A DNA stretch of 64,000 bases, taken from positions 124,001 to 188,000 of the forward strand of contig CAVVNM010000012.1 of assembly GCA_963749575.1 (NCBI GenBank), written 5' to 3'. Below the pieces are notes generated by a model. The model searched no databases, was not told the origin of the DNA, and saw only the letters and a list, made by a program, of their open reading frames with translations. Source of the DNA: JAMXLO01 sp963749575. Its GTDB lineage: Bacteria; Pseudomonadota; Alphaproteobacteria; Acetobacterales; Acetobacteraceae. The position numbers and the translations under genes were made by a program. Of the stretch, positions 8,733 to 17,919 are shown one piece after another. How positions within the stretch are numbered: position 1 is the stretch's first letter; each line of letters begins with the position of its first letter.

Positions 8733-9672
8733 CGTAGCGTACCCGCGGATCGAGCAGCGCGTAGCAGACATCGACGCCGATGTTCACCAGCACCAACCAT
8801 GCGGTGGTGATCAGCAGACCGCCCTGCACCATCGGATAGTCGCGGTTCAACACTGCCTGGGTCAGCAACTGGCCCATGCCGGGAATCGAGAACAACGTCT
8901 CCGTCACCACAGAACCGGAGATCAGCAGGCTCGCGATGATGCCGATCACGGTGGTGATGGGGATCAGCGCATTGGTCAGCGCATGCTTCACCACCACCGT
9001 CCGACGCGGCAGTCCCTTGGCGCGCGCGGTGCGGATGTAGTCCTGCCGCAGCACCTCGAGCATGGTCGAGCGCGTGATGCGCGCCAGCAGGCCCGCCAGC
9101 AGCAGCGCCAGCGAGATCGCCGGCATCGTCGAGGTCGCCAGCCAGCCCAGCGGGTCGTCGGTGAACGCGATATAGCCTCCGGTCGGCAGCCAGCGCAGGT
9201 CGACCGCGAAGAGGATGATCATCAGCAGGCCGAGATAGAAATTCGGCAGCGAGATGCCGACCATCGCGAACACCATCGCCGCCTGATCGACCCAGGTGTT
9301 CTGCCGCAAGGCCGCGATGATGCCGCTGCCCAGCCCGATCAGCAGCGTGATCACCAGCGCGTACGCGGACAGCGCCAGCGTCACCGGCAGGCGCAGCATG
9401 GTCGCGTACGCCACCGGCTGGCCCAGCAGCAGCGACCGGCCGAGATTGCCGTGCAGCAGCCCGACATACCAGCGCCAGAGCTGCGTCAGCAGCGGCTGAT
9501 CGAGGCCGAGATCGTGGCGGATATTGGCGATCTGATCCGGCGTGGCGGACAGCCCGGCGATCACCACCGCGGGATCGCCGGGAATCAGATGGATCATGGC
9601 GAAGGTGATCAGCGAGACGATGAACAGGATCGGCAGCGCGCTGCCCAGCCGCCGGATGATGATCCCCGCCAT
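8722..9672 (-). CDS. dppB: dipeptide ABC transporter permease DppB
   Basis: This is the other inner-membrane channel subunit, 316 aa. It has the DppB pattern: an N-terminal membrane helix, a periplasmic loop (GDPAVVIAG, LGLDQPLLTQLWRW), five further membrane segments, the docking loop (RQDYIRTARAKGLPRR) and the C-terminal YALLDPRVRY motif. It starts nine bases after the end of the solute-binding protein gene, so binding protein, channel and ATPases are one transcription unit in the order A-B-C-D-F. Confidence 0.94.
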   Translation of the reverse strand: MAGIIIRRLGSALPILFIVSLITFAMIHLIPGDPAVVIAGLSATPDQIANIRHDLGLDQPLLTQLWRWYVGLLHGNLGRSLLLGQPVAYATMLRLPVTLALSAYALVITLLIGLGSGIIAALRQNTWVDQAAMVFAMVGISLPNFYLGLLMIILFAVDLRWLPTGGYIAFTDDPLGWLATSTMPAISLALLLAGLLARITRSTMLEVLRQDYIRTARAKGLPRRTVVVKHALTNALIPITTVIGIIASLLISGSVVTETLFSIPGMGQLLTQAVLNRDYPMVQGGLLITTAWLVLVNIGVDVCYALLDPRVRYDGA

Positions 9673-9681
9673 GCCTTCCGC

Positions 9682-11258
9682 TCAGTTCTCGAACCAGACG
9701 TTGGACATGCGCGGGATGCGGTACGGCACATAGCCCTTCACGTTCGAACGCACCGCCTGCACCTTGGTCAGCGAACCCAGCGGCAGCGTGTAGACCTGTT
9801 CCAGGGCATATTGCTGCATCTTGGCGAAGGCCTCCTTGCGTCCCTCCAAGGTCGGCAGGCTGTTCATTGTCATTCCACGATGCCAGCAGTTCGGGATCGT
9901 CCTGGCCGCCCTTCGGCATGTAGACCGCACCGGGCGTCACGAAGAACTGCATGGTCGCCAGCGCGCCCAGGGCCGGTTGCGTGCCCCATCCGGTGTAGAA
10001 GAAGTTCCAGCCGGTGTCCGCCTTCAGCGCCATGCTGCGCCGAGGTCGGCCAGTCCACCACCTTGAGCTGGGCATTGATGCCGATCGCCTGCATCTGCTG
10101 CTGCATCACCAGCGACGAATTGTACATCGCCGGATAGTCCTTGTCGGTCAGCAGGATGACCGGCTCGCCCTTGTAGCCCGATTGCGCCAGATACTTCTTG
10201 GCCAGGTCGGGGTTCTTGACGTTGTAGGTCGCCTTGCCGGCATCCGAATAGAATGCCTGATTGGGATACTGGAAGCCGACATTGAGCCGGTAGTTGCCGT
10301 CCGAGGCCGCATCCATGATCTCATCCATGTCCAGCACCGCCTGGACCGCCTTGCGGAACATCAGGTTGTCGGTCGGCGGCACCGATACATTCGGTTGCGC
10401 GATCTGGATCCACCAGTTCTGCAGCGGGATGATGGTGATGTTCTTGTCGGCCTTCAGGTCGGCCAGCGACTTGGTGGGCAGGTCCTCGACGCCCTGCAGC
10501 TCGCCGGTCTTGAGGCCGGCGACGCGCGCCTGCGGTTCGGTCACGATGCGGAACGTCACCGTATCGAAGCAGGCCTGCTTGTAGCCGCCGAAGCCGGTCT
10601 TCTGCTCGAAGTTGGTGTTCGGCTGGTAGCCGTCGTAGCGCTTCATCTTGACGTAGCCGCCGGGCACCAACTCCACCAGTTGCCACGGACCGGTGCCGAT
10701 CGTCTTCAGCTGCATCGACGGATCGTCCTTGTCCTCGGCCGGAATGATGACGATCGGTGCGCTGAACGCGCTGAGGATCTCCAGGAAGGTCGGCTGCACC
10801 TTCCTCAGATGGATCACGAACGTGTCCTTGTCCGGCGCCTCCCAGCGATCGACATTGCCGAGCGTGCTGCGGTACAGGCCGATCTTGGCATAGCGGTCGA
10901 ACGAGGCGACGACATCGGCCGATGTCATTTCCTTGCCGTTATGGAAGTGGACGCCCTGACGCAGCTTGAACGTATAGGTCAGATGGTCCGGAGACTCGGC
11001 CAGGGAATCGGCAAGTTCCAGGATCGGACTGAAGTTCTCGTCGCGCGTCATCAGCGATTCGAACATGTTCATGGCGATGTTGCGGGTCGAGATCGTGCCG
11101 GAGGCCATCTGGTCCAGGCCGTTGATGTTGGCTTCCTGGCCGAAGGTGAAGTTGCCGCCGACATGCGGGCACTTGAAGGTTTCCGCTGAAACCGATGTCG
11201 CGGCGGCGGCAACTCCCGCCACAGCGCAGAATGTCGAGAGGATGGCGCGTCGCAACAT
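9682..11258 (-). CDS. dppA: peptide ABC transporter substrate-binding protein (family 5), two frameshifts
   Basis: This is a periplasmic extracytoplasmic solute-binding protein of family 5 that would deliver peptides to DppBC. ATG 11258 begins a signal peptide ending VSAET. Family-5 features follow: FKLRQGVHFHNGKEMTSADV and GTGPWQLVE, then the region ending LKVVDWPTSA. The frame must shift near 10035 to read MALKADTGWNFFYTGWGTQ and again near 9872 to read MNSLPTLEGRKEAF and end in SNVWFEN. Removing one base at each place gives 524 aa, the expected family length. Both lesions are one-base insertions, which points to sequencing error. If real, the protein would lose its C-terminal lobe. Confidence 0.85.
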
Positions 11259-11427
11259 GTGAGGTCCCCCGTGGCTCGGTCGCCGTCCCTGGCGCGCAGA
11301 CTGGTCGCTGCTTGCATGTACCGTGGCGAGGTTGGGATAGGCCGTCAATGGCGCAGCGGTTGCGTTGCGGCCACATGGCCGCCGTTCTACATCCGGCAAC
11401 AATGACAGTTTGAAAGGCGGCTGGCGT

Positions 11428-11943
11428 ATGGACCTGAAGGAGCATATCCGGGGCATTCCGGATTTTCCCAAGCCCGGCATCCTGTTCTACGACATCTCGA
11501 CCCTGTTGCGGGATGCGGACGCCTGGCAGGTGGCGATGGGACGCATGGCGAAGGCGGTGCGTGCCTACCAGCCGGACCTGCTCGCCGGCATCGAGAGCCG
11601 CGGCTTCCTGATCGCCGCGCCGCTGGCACTGAAGCTGGGCTGCGGGTTCATCATGCTGCGCAAGCGCAACAAGCTGCCGGGCGTGACCGTCGGGATCAAC
11701 TACTCGCTGGAGTACGGCACCGATCGCGTCGAGGTGCAGGCCGACGCGGTGGAGCCCGGACAGCGTGTCGTGGTGGTCGATGATCTGCTCGCCACCGGCG
11801 GCACCATGGCGGCCGGCATCGCGCTGCTGCGCCAGGTTGGCGCGGTGGTGCCCGCCGCGGCGGCGCTGATCGAACTCACCTTCCTGAACGGCCGCAAACG
11901 GCTCGACGTGCCGTGCGAGGCGCTCGTTTCGTATGACGAATAA
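11428..11943 (+). CDS. apt: adenine phosphoribosyltransferase
   Basis: This is a cytosolic purine-salvage enzyme that makes AMP from adenine and phosphoribosyl pyrophosphate. The 171-aa protein has the type I PRTase fingerprint: IPDFPKPGILFYDIS at the N-terminus, AGIESRGFLIAAPLA, the flexible-loop RKRNKLPG, and the PRPP-binding loop VVVVDDLLATGGT. ATG 11428 is used because homologues start at MDLKEHIR; an upstream in-frame ATG at 11365 lacks family similarity. The gene is transcribed away from dppA, and a terminator hairpin follows directly. Confidence 0.95.
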   Translation: MDLKEHIRGIPDFPKPGILFYDISTLLRDADAWQVAMGRMAKAVRAYQPDLLAGIESRGFLIAAPLALKLGCGFIMLRKRNKLPGVTVGINYSLEYGTDRVEVQADAVEPGQRVVVVDDLLATGGTMAAGIALLRQVGAVVPAAAALIELTFLNGRKRLDVPCEALVSYDE

Positions 11944-11964
11944 CCGGCGCCTCCCGCCGGTTTT
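11944..11964 (+). terminator. Rho-independent terminator of apt
   Basis: Arms CCGGCG (11944-11949) and CGCCGG (11955-11960) with a 5-base loop are followed by TTTT. The hairpin begins directly after the apt stop codon. A second CCTCCGGCGGGG segment follows and could extend the structure. Confidence 0.7.
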
Positions 11965-12014
11965 GCCTCCGGCGGGGTAACAGGGTAGGAAGTTCCCTTG
12001 GTTGAGGGACCAGG

Positions 12015-13088
12015 ATGACCGACCTGCCGCGACCCGGCCGGCGCAGCCTTCTGGCAATGCTGACGACCCTGCCCGCCGCGATGCGGGCGGGAAGCCTGCT
12101 GGCCGCCCCGCCGCCGCCGCCGGCCGCCCCGTTCGCCGAGACGCCCAGGCTACTCGTCGCCGGCCCGGCAGATGGTGCGCTCAACCGCTGGGCCGACGCA
12201 TTGTTGCCGGCACTCGAGCAATCGCTCCCGCCCGACACCGCGATCCGACGCATCGAGATCGGCAGCGCCGATGGCGTCACCGGCGCCAACCAGTTCGAGG
12301 CGCGCGGAGCGCCGGATGGGCAGACCGTGCTGCTGGTGTCGGGCCAGGCGGCGCTCGCCTGGATGGTCGGGGACCCCCGTGCCCAGTTCGACGTCGCCCA
12401 TTGGGTGCCGATCGTGGCCGGCGCCATCCCCGGCGTCGTCGTCGGCCGACCGACGGTACTGGTCCCGGACGGCCGCGCACGGACCGCCGCCGCCAGCCCG
12501 GCCAGCTTCGATCTGGCCGCACTGCTCGGCATCCAACTACTCGGCGCGCGCATGGAACCGGTGTTCGGTTTGGTCGAACCGGGCGCGGCGCAAGGCGCGT
12601 TCGCCCAGGGGGCGGTGGACGCGGTGCTGCTGTGCGGGCAGCGCGTGCCCGAGCAATTCGCGGCACTTGTCGCCGCCGGCGCACAACCGTTGTTCACGCT
12701 GGGCGCGCTCGACGAAGCAGGCCGGTCAGTGCGCGATCCGACCTTCCCAACGGTGCCGCATTTCGCCGAGCTGTGCGCAATGCGCTCCGGCAACTATCCG
12801 GGAGGCAGGCTGTTCGACGCCTGGAGCGCCATCGCTGCCGCCGTACAACTGGACTTCGGGCTGATGCTGCCGCAGCTCACGCCGGCTGCGATGGTCTCGC
12901 TGTGGCGGCGCGCCGGCACGGACGCCGTAGCCGCCCCGGGGGTGCAGGCCACCGCCGCCACAGTCAACGTGCGGCCGCTCACCGGCCCGACGGCAACCGC
13001 CAACACCTCGGTCATCGCTGTCGGCGCGCCCGTGCTGCAAGAGCTGCGGGCCTGGCTTGCCAGCCGCCTCAACTGGAGCCCGGCCTGA
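12015..13088 (+). CDS. putative periplasmic receptor-like protein (possibly TctC/Bug-related)
   Basis: This is a 357-aa protein that I do not recognise firmly. The N-terminus has paired arginines (PRPGRRSLLAMLTTLPAA), then a hydrophobic stretch and an alanine/proline-rich linker, consistent with an exported protein and perhaps the Tat route. The body alternates beta-strand-like and helical segments (RLLVAGPADGALNRWADAL, QTVLLVSGQAALAWMVGD). This resembles the periplasmic receptors of tripartite tricarboxylate (TTT) transport, but no TctA/TctB genes are in the window. It lies 16 bp upstream of the racemase and decarboxylase genes on the same strand, so it may bind the substrate of that pathway. 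This role is inference. Confidence 0.6.
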   Translation: MTDLPRPGRRSLLAMLTTLPAAMRAGSLLAAPPPPPAAPFAETPRLLVAGPADGALNRWADALLPALEQSLPPDTAIRRIEIGSADGVTGANQFEARGAPDGQTVLLVSGQAALAWMVGDPRAQFDVAHWVPIVAGAIPGVVVGRPTVLVPDGRARTAAASPASFDLAALLGIQLLGARMEPVFGLVEPGAAQGAFAQGAVDAVLLCGQRVPEQFAALVAAGAQPLFTLGALDEAGRSVRDPTFPTVPHFAELCAMRSGNYPGGRLFDAWSAIAAAVQLDFGLMLPQLTPAAMVSLWRRAGTDAVAAPGVQATAATVNVRPLTGPTATANTSVIAVGAPVLQELRAWLASRLNWSPA

Positions 13089-13104
13089 CACGCAGGAGGT
13101 CCGT

Positions 13105-13914
13105 ATGAAGCTCTGGTATCAGAGCATGTCCCGCCAAACCGAGTGGGGCGGTTATCCGCGCGTGCTGCGCGGCATCCTGGACAAGGTGCGCGATCCGGAT
13201 ACCGAGATCCACGTGGCAGGCATCACCGAGATCGGCGGTACCGGCGACCAGTTCCGGTATCTGGAGTATCTCGAGACCGGCGAGGTGCTGAAGAACGTGC
13301 ATCGGGCCGTGCGTGACGGGTTCGACGCGTTCCTGATCGGCAACATCGCCGACCCCGGTCTGCAGGAGGCGCGCGAGATTGCCGACATCCCAGTGCTGGG
13401 GCTGTGCGAGTTGGCACTGCATGTCGCGTGCATGATGGGAGTGAGTTTCTCGCTGGTGACGATCAACCAGAAGTTCACGCCGCGCATCGTGGAGAACGTG
13501 CGGCGCTGTGGCCTGAACGATCGGATGGCGGCGGTGAACCGCATGCAGGTTGAGCGGCTGACCGATCTCGGCGTGGCATTCGATGACGCGGACGCGCGCG
13601 AGCGGATCGTGGCGCAGTTCGATCGCGCGGCGCGGGCGAATGCCGAGGCGGGGGCAGAGGTGGTGATCGCGGCGGGCGGCGTGGTGATGGCGCTGCTGGC
13701 CCATGCGGAGATTCACGAGGCCGCGGGGATGCCGATTCTGAACGGCATCACCAACCTGGTGAAGCTGGGCGAGATGGCGGTGAAGACGAACCGGCTGATG
13801 GGTGGACGGTTCACCTCCAAGCGCTGTAGCTACGCGCCGCCGCCGGCGGACCAGATCGCCGAGTTTCGCAGGCACTATGGCGCGGAAATCTACCCGACGG
13901 TGAAGGTGCCATGA
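13105..13914 (+). CDS. Asp/Glu/hydantoin racemase family protein
   Basis: This is a 269-aa protein of the Asp/Glu/hydantoin racemase superfamily. The fold is suggested by the N-terminal strand MKLWYQSM, by DIPVLGLCELALHVACMMG with the first catalytic cysteine in LGLCE, and by EVVIAAGGVVMALL in the second half. At the second catalytic position the sequence reads AAGGV, without a cysteine, so two-base racemisation as in classical members is doubtful. ATG 13105 follows AGGAGG at good spacing. Its stop overlaps the next start (ATGA at 13911-13914), so it is coupled to the decarboxylase-like gene. Confidence 0.85.
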   Translation: MKLWYQSMSRQTEWGGYPRVLRGILDKVRDPDTEIHVAGITEIGGTGDQFRYLEYLETGEVLKNVHRAVRDGFDAFLIGNIADPGLQEAREIADIPVLGLCELALHVACMMGVSFSLVTINQKFTPRIVENVRRCGLNDRMAAVNRMQVERLTDLGVAFDDADARERIVAQFDRAARANAEAGAEVVIAAGGVVMALLAHAEIHEAAGMPILNGITNLVKLGEMAVKTNRLMGGRFTSKRCSYAPPPADQIAEFRRHYGAEIYPTVKVP

Positions 13915-14756
13915 CGGCGCTGATCCTCCGCACCGCACTCGGCAAATCACCGCAGGTGCGCGCGCTGAAGACGGGCACCGTTGCGTCCGACCGCGTGACC
14001 TTCGAATTCGTGGAGGTCGATCCGGTGACCCGCGCGTTCCGCCGCATGACGCGCGCCATGGAGTTCGACCTGTGCGAGATCGCGCTGACCACGTGCGCCC
14101 AGGCGCGAGCCTACGGCAAGCAGATCACCGCCCTGCCCGTCGTGCTGCTGCGCGGCCTGCACCACGCCGCGCTGATCTGCCGGCACGACTCGCCATTGCG
14201 TGGCCCGGTCGACCTCATCGGCAAGCGCATCGGTGTGCGCGCCTGGTCGCAGACCACCGGCGTATGGGTGCGTGGCATACTGCAAGACGAGTACGGCGTC
14301 GCGTCGGACTCGATGACCTGGGTCACCGAGGAGGACGCGCACGTGCAGGAATTCGTCGATCCGCCCTTTGTGCAGCGCATCCGGCCCGGCCAGTCTTTGC
14401 CGGCGATGCTGCTGTCAGGCGAGATCGATGCGGCGGTGGCGTTGGCCGGCGTCGATCTCTCGCGGGTCCGCCCGGTGATTCCGGACGCCGATGCTGTCGC
14501 CGCCGCGTGGTCCCGCCAGACCGGCGTGTATCCGATCAACCATGTCGTGGTGGTGAAGGATGCGTTGCTGGCCGAGCATCCGTGGCTGGCGGACGAACTG
14601 ATGCGATTGTTCACCGCCTCGAAACGGCTTGCCGATGACACCGTACCGTACGGCATCGACGCCAACCGCCCTGCCATCGAGACGCTGATGCGCTATGCTG
14701 CGGAACAGGGACTGATCCCTCGCGCGTACCAGGTCGCAGAGCTGTTCGTGACATAA
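13911..14756 (+). CDS. 4,5-dihydroxyphthalate decarboxylase-like / NMT1-like substrate-binding protein
   Basis: This is a 281-aa protein with the fold shared by 4,5-dihydroxyphthalate decarboxylase and NMT1/SsuA-type binding proteins. Visible signs are AMEFDLCEIALTTCAQARAY near residue 45, LIGKRIGVRAWSQTTGVWVRG near residue 105, and the end segment YPINHVVVVKDALL. No signal peptide is present, which argues for a cytosolic enzyme rather than a transport receptor. Its ATG overlaps the racemase stop, and a strong AAGGAGGAG before the next gene shows continued coupling. The aromatic substrate of the named family member need not apply here. Confidence 0.8.
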   Translation: MTALILRTALGKSPQVRALKTGTVASDRVTFEFVEVDPVTRAFRRMTRAMEFDLCEIALTTCAQARAYGKQITALPVVLLRGLHHAALICRHDSPLRGPVDLIGKRIGVRAWSQTTGVWVRGILQDEYGVASDSMTWVTEEDAHVQEFVDPPFVQRIRPGQSLPAMLLSGEIDAAVALAGVDLSRVRPVIPDADAVAAAWSRQTGVYPINHVVVVKDALLAEHPWLADELMRLFTASKRLADDTVPYGIDANRPAIETLMRYAAEQGLIPRAYQVAELFVT

Positions 14757-14766
14757 GGAGGAGACG

Positions 14767-15630
14767 ATGGCCGACATTCCCCGCCTCAACGGCGCGATCA
14801 AGGCGCTGGAATCCGGCAAGCCGGCATTCGTTCCCTTCACCAGCGGCGAGATCAGCAACGCGCTGACCATCGGCGGTGCGCCGTATGATGGCGTGGTGTT
14901 CGAGATGGAACACAACCCGTACGACATCAAGGCGCTGCGCGATTGCCTGCAATACATGTTGAACCGCCGCCAGATCGCCACCTCCGGCTCGGTCGCGCCG
15001 GCAGTGACGCCGTTCGTGCGCATCCCGCCGAACGGCGGTGAGAACAGCCAATGGATCGCCAAGCAGGTGCTGGACATCGGCGTCTATGGCATCGTATGGC
15101 CACACGTATCCACAATTGACGACGCGCGCAACGCGGTGCAGGCCTGCCGCTATCCGCGCCCCCAGGCGGCAAGGTATTACGACCCGCCAGGCCAGCGCGG
15201 CGACGCGCCCACCACGGCCGCGCGCTACTGGGGGCTGACCGCGCAGGAGTACTATCCGCGCGCCGATACCTGGCCGCTGAACCCGGCCGGCGAGATCCTG
15301 GTGGTGATCATGTGCGAGGAGAAGCGTGCGATCGCGAACCTGCCGAAGATGCTGGAGCAGGTGCCCGGCATTGGCGTGGTGCTGATCGGCGAAGGCGACC
15401 TGTCACAGGATCTCGGCTATCCACGGCAGTACGAGCATCCGACGGTGGCGTCGGCGATCAACGAAGTCCTGGCGATCTGCAAGCAGTACAACGTGCCATG
15501 CGGCCACCCGCACGTGGACGCAAAGAACGTGGAAGGCCTGATCGAACAGGGCTTCCGCTGGCTGATGCCTGGACCGGTGTCTTCGTTCGCTGCGCTGGAG
15601 CTCGGGCGGCGGGTGTCAGGAAGAGCGTGA
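14767..15630 (+). CDS. HpcH/HpaI-type aldolase/citrate lyase family protein
   Basis: This is a 287-aa class II (metal-dependent) pyruvate-type aldolase that would cleave a 2-keto-4-hydroxy acid into pyruvate or an aldehyde partner. It shows DGVVFEMEHNPYD near residue 40, TPFVRIPPNG, VYGIVWPHV, a metal-site glutamate region (VVIMCEEKRAI) and IGEGDLSQDLGYP near residue 215. The C-terminus carries the GFRWLMPGP segment common to the family. The start at 14767 has AAGGAGGAG seven bases upstream. It closes the forward catabolic block; the MmgE/PrpD gene converges on it with only a few bases between. Confidence 0.88.
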   Translation: MADIPRLNGAIKALESGKPAFVPFTSGEISNALTIGGAPYDGVVFEMEHNPYDIKALRDCLQYMLNRRQIATSGSVAPAVTPFVRIPPNGGENSQWIAKQVLDIGVYGIVWPHVSTIDDARNAVQACRYPRPQAARYYDPPGQRGDAPTTAARYWGLTAQEYYPRADTWPLNPAGEILVVIMCEEKRAIANLPKMLEQVPGIGVVLIGEGDLSQDLGYPRQYEHPTVASAINEVLAICKQYNVPCGHPHVDAKNVEGLIEQGFRWLMPGPVSSFAALELGRRVSGRA

Positions 15631-15634
15631 CCTA

Positions 15635-17012
15635 TCAGTCCGCGGCCAGTGCGGTCGGCGGCACCATCACATCCATCACAGCACGCAGATCGTGCACTGC
15701 ATCCACGCTGCGCAGCACCGCCAACAGCTTCTCCGCCGCGTCCATCGGCAGCGCGCGTGTCGCGCAGTTGAGGAACTTCGCCTCCAGCAGTTCCGCCGGC
15801 AGAGGTTCTTCGGGCCCACGCCCGATGGGCCGCGCCACCTTCGCCGACACAACACGCCCGTCAGTCAGTGTCGCGCGCACCTCGGCGCCGAAATGCTCGG
15901 TGCTGGCCATCGACATCTGGGGATGCGGCGCAGCATGAATGCGCGGCAGCAACGCGCGGATCGCGGGATCACGGCAGTTGTCGCCCTCGAAATGCTCCAG
16001 CGACACGCGGTGGTCCAGCAGTGCCCGCGCCAGACAGTACCTGCACGCTGAACTTGGCATCGAGCTCGCTCTGCGGGTCTGGCCGATCGGTATGTGCCAG
16101 GCGCCGCGGATGCGTCCACGAGTCGACGCGTTCCACCATCGCCGGCGTCAGTTTATGCTCGCGGACGAGTGACAGCATCGCATCCACCGCCGGATGCGTG
16201 CTGCCGCAGCACGGATACTGCTTGATCGCCACGCCAGGCCGCACGATGTCCCACGGCTGACCCCATCCGCTCAGGATCGCCTCCGCATCGAAATTCCCTT
16301 CGCCGTTGAACACGTGCAGGAATCCCTGCCGGTGTTCCAGCGCCCCCGCGTTGGCGGTGAACCCGTCGGCCGCCAGCAGCGCCGCCAGCATCCCGTTGCG
16401 GGAGCAATGTCCGACATGCAGCGGCTTCGTCATCGTGCCGAAGTTCGCCTTGACGCCCGACGCGAACGATGCGGCCAGCCCGAGCGCCATCGCCGTCACC
16501 TCCGGCGCCAGACCGAGCAAATGGCAGCACGCTGCGGTCGAGCCGAACACTCCGATCGTCGCCGTCGGGTGCCAGCCCTTCTCATAGTGGTGGAAGTTGA
16601 TGCCGCGCGCGATGCGCGTCTCGGTCTCCCACCCCGCCACATAGGCCGCGACGAACGCTCGCCCATCGACCGTGCGTGTCTCTGCGAGCGCGAACAGCGC
16701 CGGCAGGATCGGCGCCGATGGATGTCCGCCCAGCGTGTCGCTGCAATCGTCGAAATCCAGCGCGTGCGCCGCGGTGCCATTGATCAGCGCGGCATCCAGC
16801 GGTGCCACGCGCTGCCGGGTGCCGAAAATCAGGCACGGGCCATTCGACCCGGTGACGCGTGCGACGATGCGAGCGCACGGTTCGCTCGCGCCGGCCAGCG
16901 TGCAGCCGACGGTGTCGAGGATCGCCATGCGCGCCCAATGCGCCGCTTCCGCCGGTAATGTGTCGTAGCGGACGCCGGCGATCCGTTCCGCCAGGGTCTC
17001 GGCGATCGTCAT
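15635..17012 (-). CDS. MmgE/PrpD family protein (2-methylcitrate dehydratase-like), one frameshift
   Basis: This is a member of the MmgE/PrpD dehydratase family, which removes water from citrate-like or related carboxylates. ATG 17012 begins MTIAETLAERIAGVRYDTLP. Conserved segments follow: NGTAAHALDFDD, HPSAPILPALFALAE, KPLHVGHCSRNGMLAA, and IKQYPCCGSTHPAVDA. The frame breaks near 16040, after SELDAKFSVQ, and continues in another frame as YCLARALLDH to the stop at 15635. Removing one base gives 458 aa, normal for the family. The lesion is one extra base. It is divergent from the RidA gene and convergent with the aldolase, which points to a shared catabolic role. Confidence 0.85.
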
Positions 17013-17137
17013 GCCGGTCCTCCCGCGCCGACGCCAGCAGCCAGATTCGCTCCTGGTCGCCACCAAGCGCTTGCGATGCTAGGCATAGCAGGAAGGCTTC
17101 GGACGGAGAATACCGTGGCAGCTAGGAGGATCGCCCG

Positions 17138-17602
17138 ATGAGCGCCGACCAACGTCTGACCGATCTCGGCCTCGCACTGCCGTCGCCGCCGAAGCCGATC
17201 GGCAACTATGTGCCGTTCCGGCTGGTCGGCAATCTGCTGTTCCTGTCCGGCGTCGGGCCGCGTCGTGCGGACGAGACGATGATCACCGGAAAGGTCGGCG
17301 CCGATATCTCTGTGGAGCAGGGCTACGAGGCGGCAAAGCTGTGCGGCCTGAACCTGCTGGTCAACATGATCGCCGCGGTCGGCACGCTGGAGCGTGTGGA
17401 CACGGTTCTGAAGGTGCTCGGCATGGTGAACGCCGTGGCGGATTTCAGCCGACACCCGGAGGTGATCGACGGCTGCACCGATCTGTTCGTGCAGGTGCTG
17501 GGCGATGCCGGCCGGCCGGCGCGGTCGGCGGTCGGCATGGCGAGCCTGCCGCGCAACATCGCGGTGGAGGTGGAGGCGATCGTGCTGGTGAAGGGCAGTT
17601 GA
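17138..17602 (+). CDS. RidA/YjgF/UK114 family protein
   Basis: This is a 154-aa protein of the YjgF/UK114 family, whose best-known members hydrolyse reactive enamines and imines to ammonia and ketones. It has the N-terminal LGLALPSPPKPIGNYVPF, LLFLSGVGPR, and the C-terminal GMASLPRNIAVEVEAIVL. This is the longer subgroup of about 150 aa, in which the canonical catalytic arginine region reads RPARSAVGMASLP. AGGAGGA stands in front of ATG 17138. Its position beside racemase, dehydratase and aldolase genes fits removal of reactive intermediates of that pathway. Confidence 0.9.
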   Translation: MSADQRLTDLGLALPSPPKPIGNYVPFRLVGNLLFLSGVGPRRADETMITGKVGADISVEQGYEAAKLCGLNLLVNMIAAVGTLERVDTVLKVLGMVNAVADFSRHPEVIDGCTDLFVQVLGDAGRPARSAVGMASLPRNIAVEVEAIVLVKGS

Positions 17603-17880
17603 CCGCTGCTTTCCGGTGGCGCGCGCAGACTGGCCGGGTATCGGACGCCAGGACCGCGCCGCGTTCAGCGGTCAATGTCGCCACAACCTTGCGCCTGGGT
17701 GCCGCACTTGGGCTGGTGGTGATCGAATTCCGCAACGATTCCGCGGCGGTCACCACGCCGATCCCGAGCGAGCGTCAGATTGCGGCGTACCAGAGGTGGG
17801 ACGTGACGCATTTCGGTCCAGCACCGATGGGACGGGATGAAACGACTGCCGCGGCGCCCGCGAGCGCCGAGAAATCGTAA
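17599..17880 (+). CDS. small hypothetical protein, start uncertain
   Basis: This open frame overlaps the RidA stop; TTG 17599 is the first plausible start and would give 93 aa. The last 60 residues look like real protein: LGAALGLVVIEFRNDSAAV followed by IPSERQIAAYQRWD and an alanine-rich tail. The pattern of a short strand, a turn and an (S/T)xRQxxAY helix recalls small proteins encoded near alphaproteobacterial flagellar genes, but I cannot name the family. No convincing ribosome-binding site is visible. A frameshift near the start is possible given how common they are here. Confidence 0.4.
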   Translation: MTAAFRWRAQTGRVSDARTAPRSAVNVATTLRLGAALGLVVIEFRNDSAAVTTPIPSERQIAAYQRWDVTHFGPAPMGRDETTAAAPASAEKS

Positions 17881-17919
17881 CAGGGCCTCGGGCCCGCTTG
17901 GCTATCCGCTGTCATGGCA

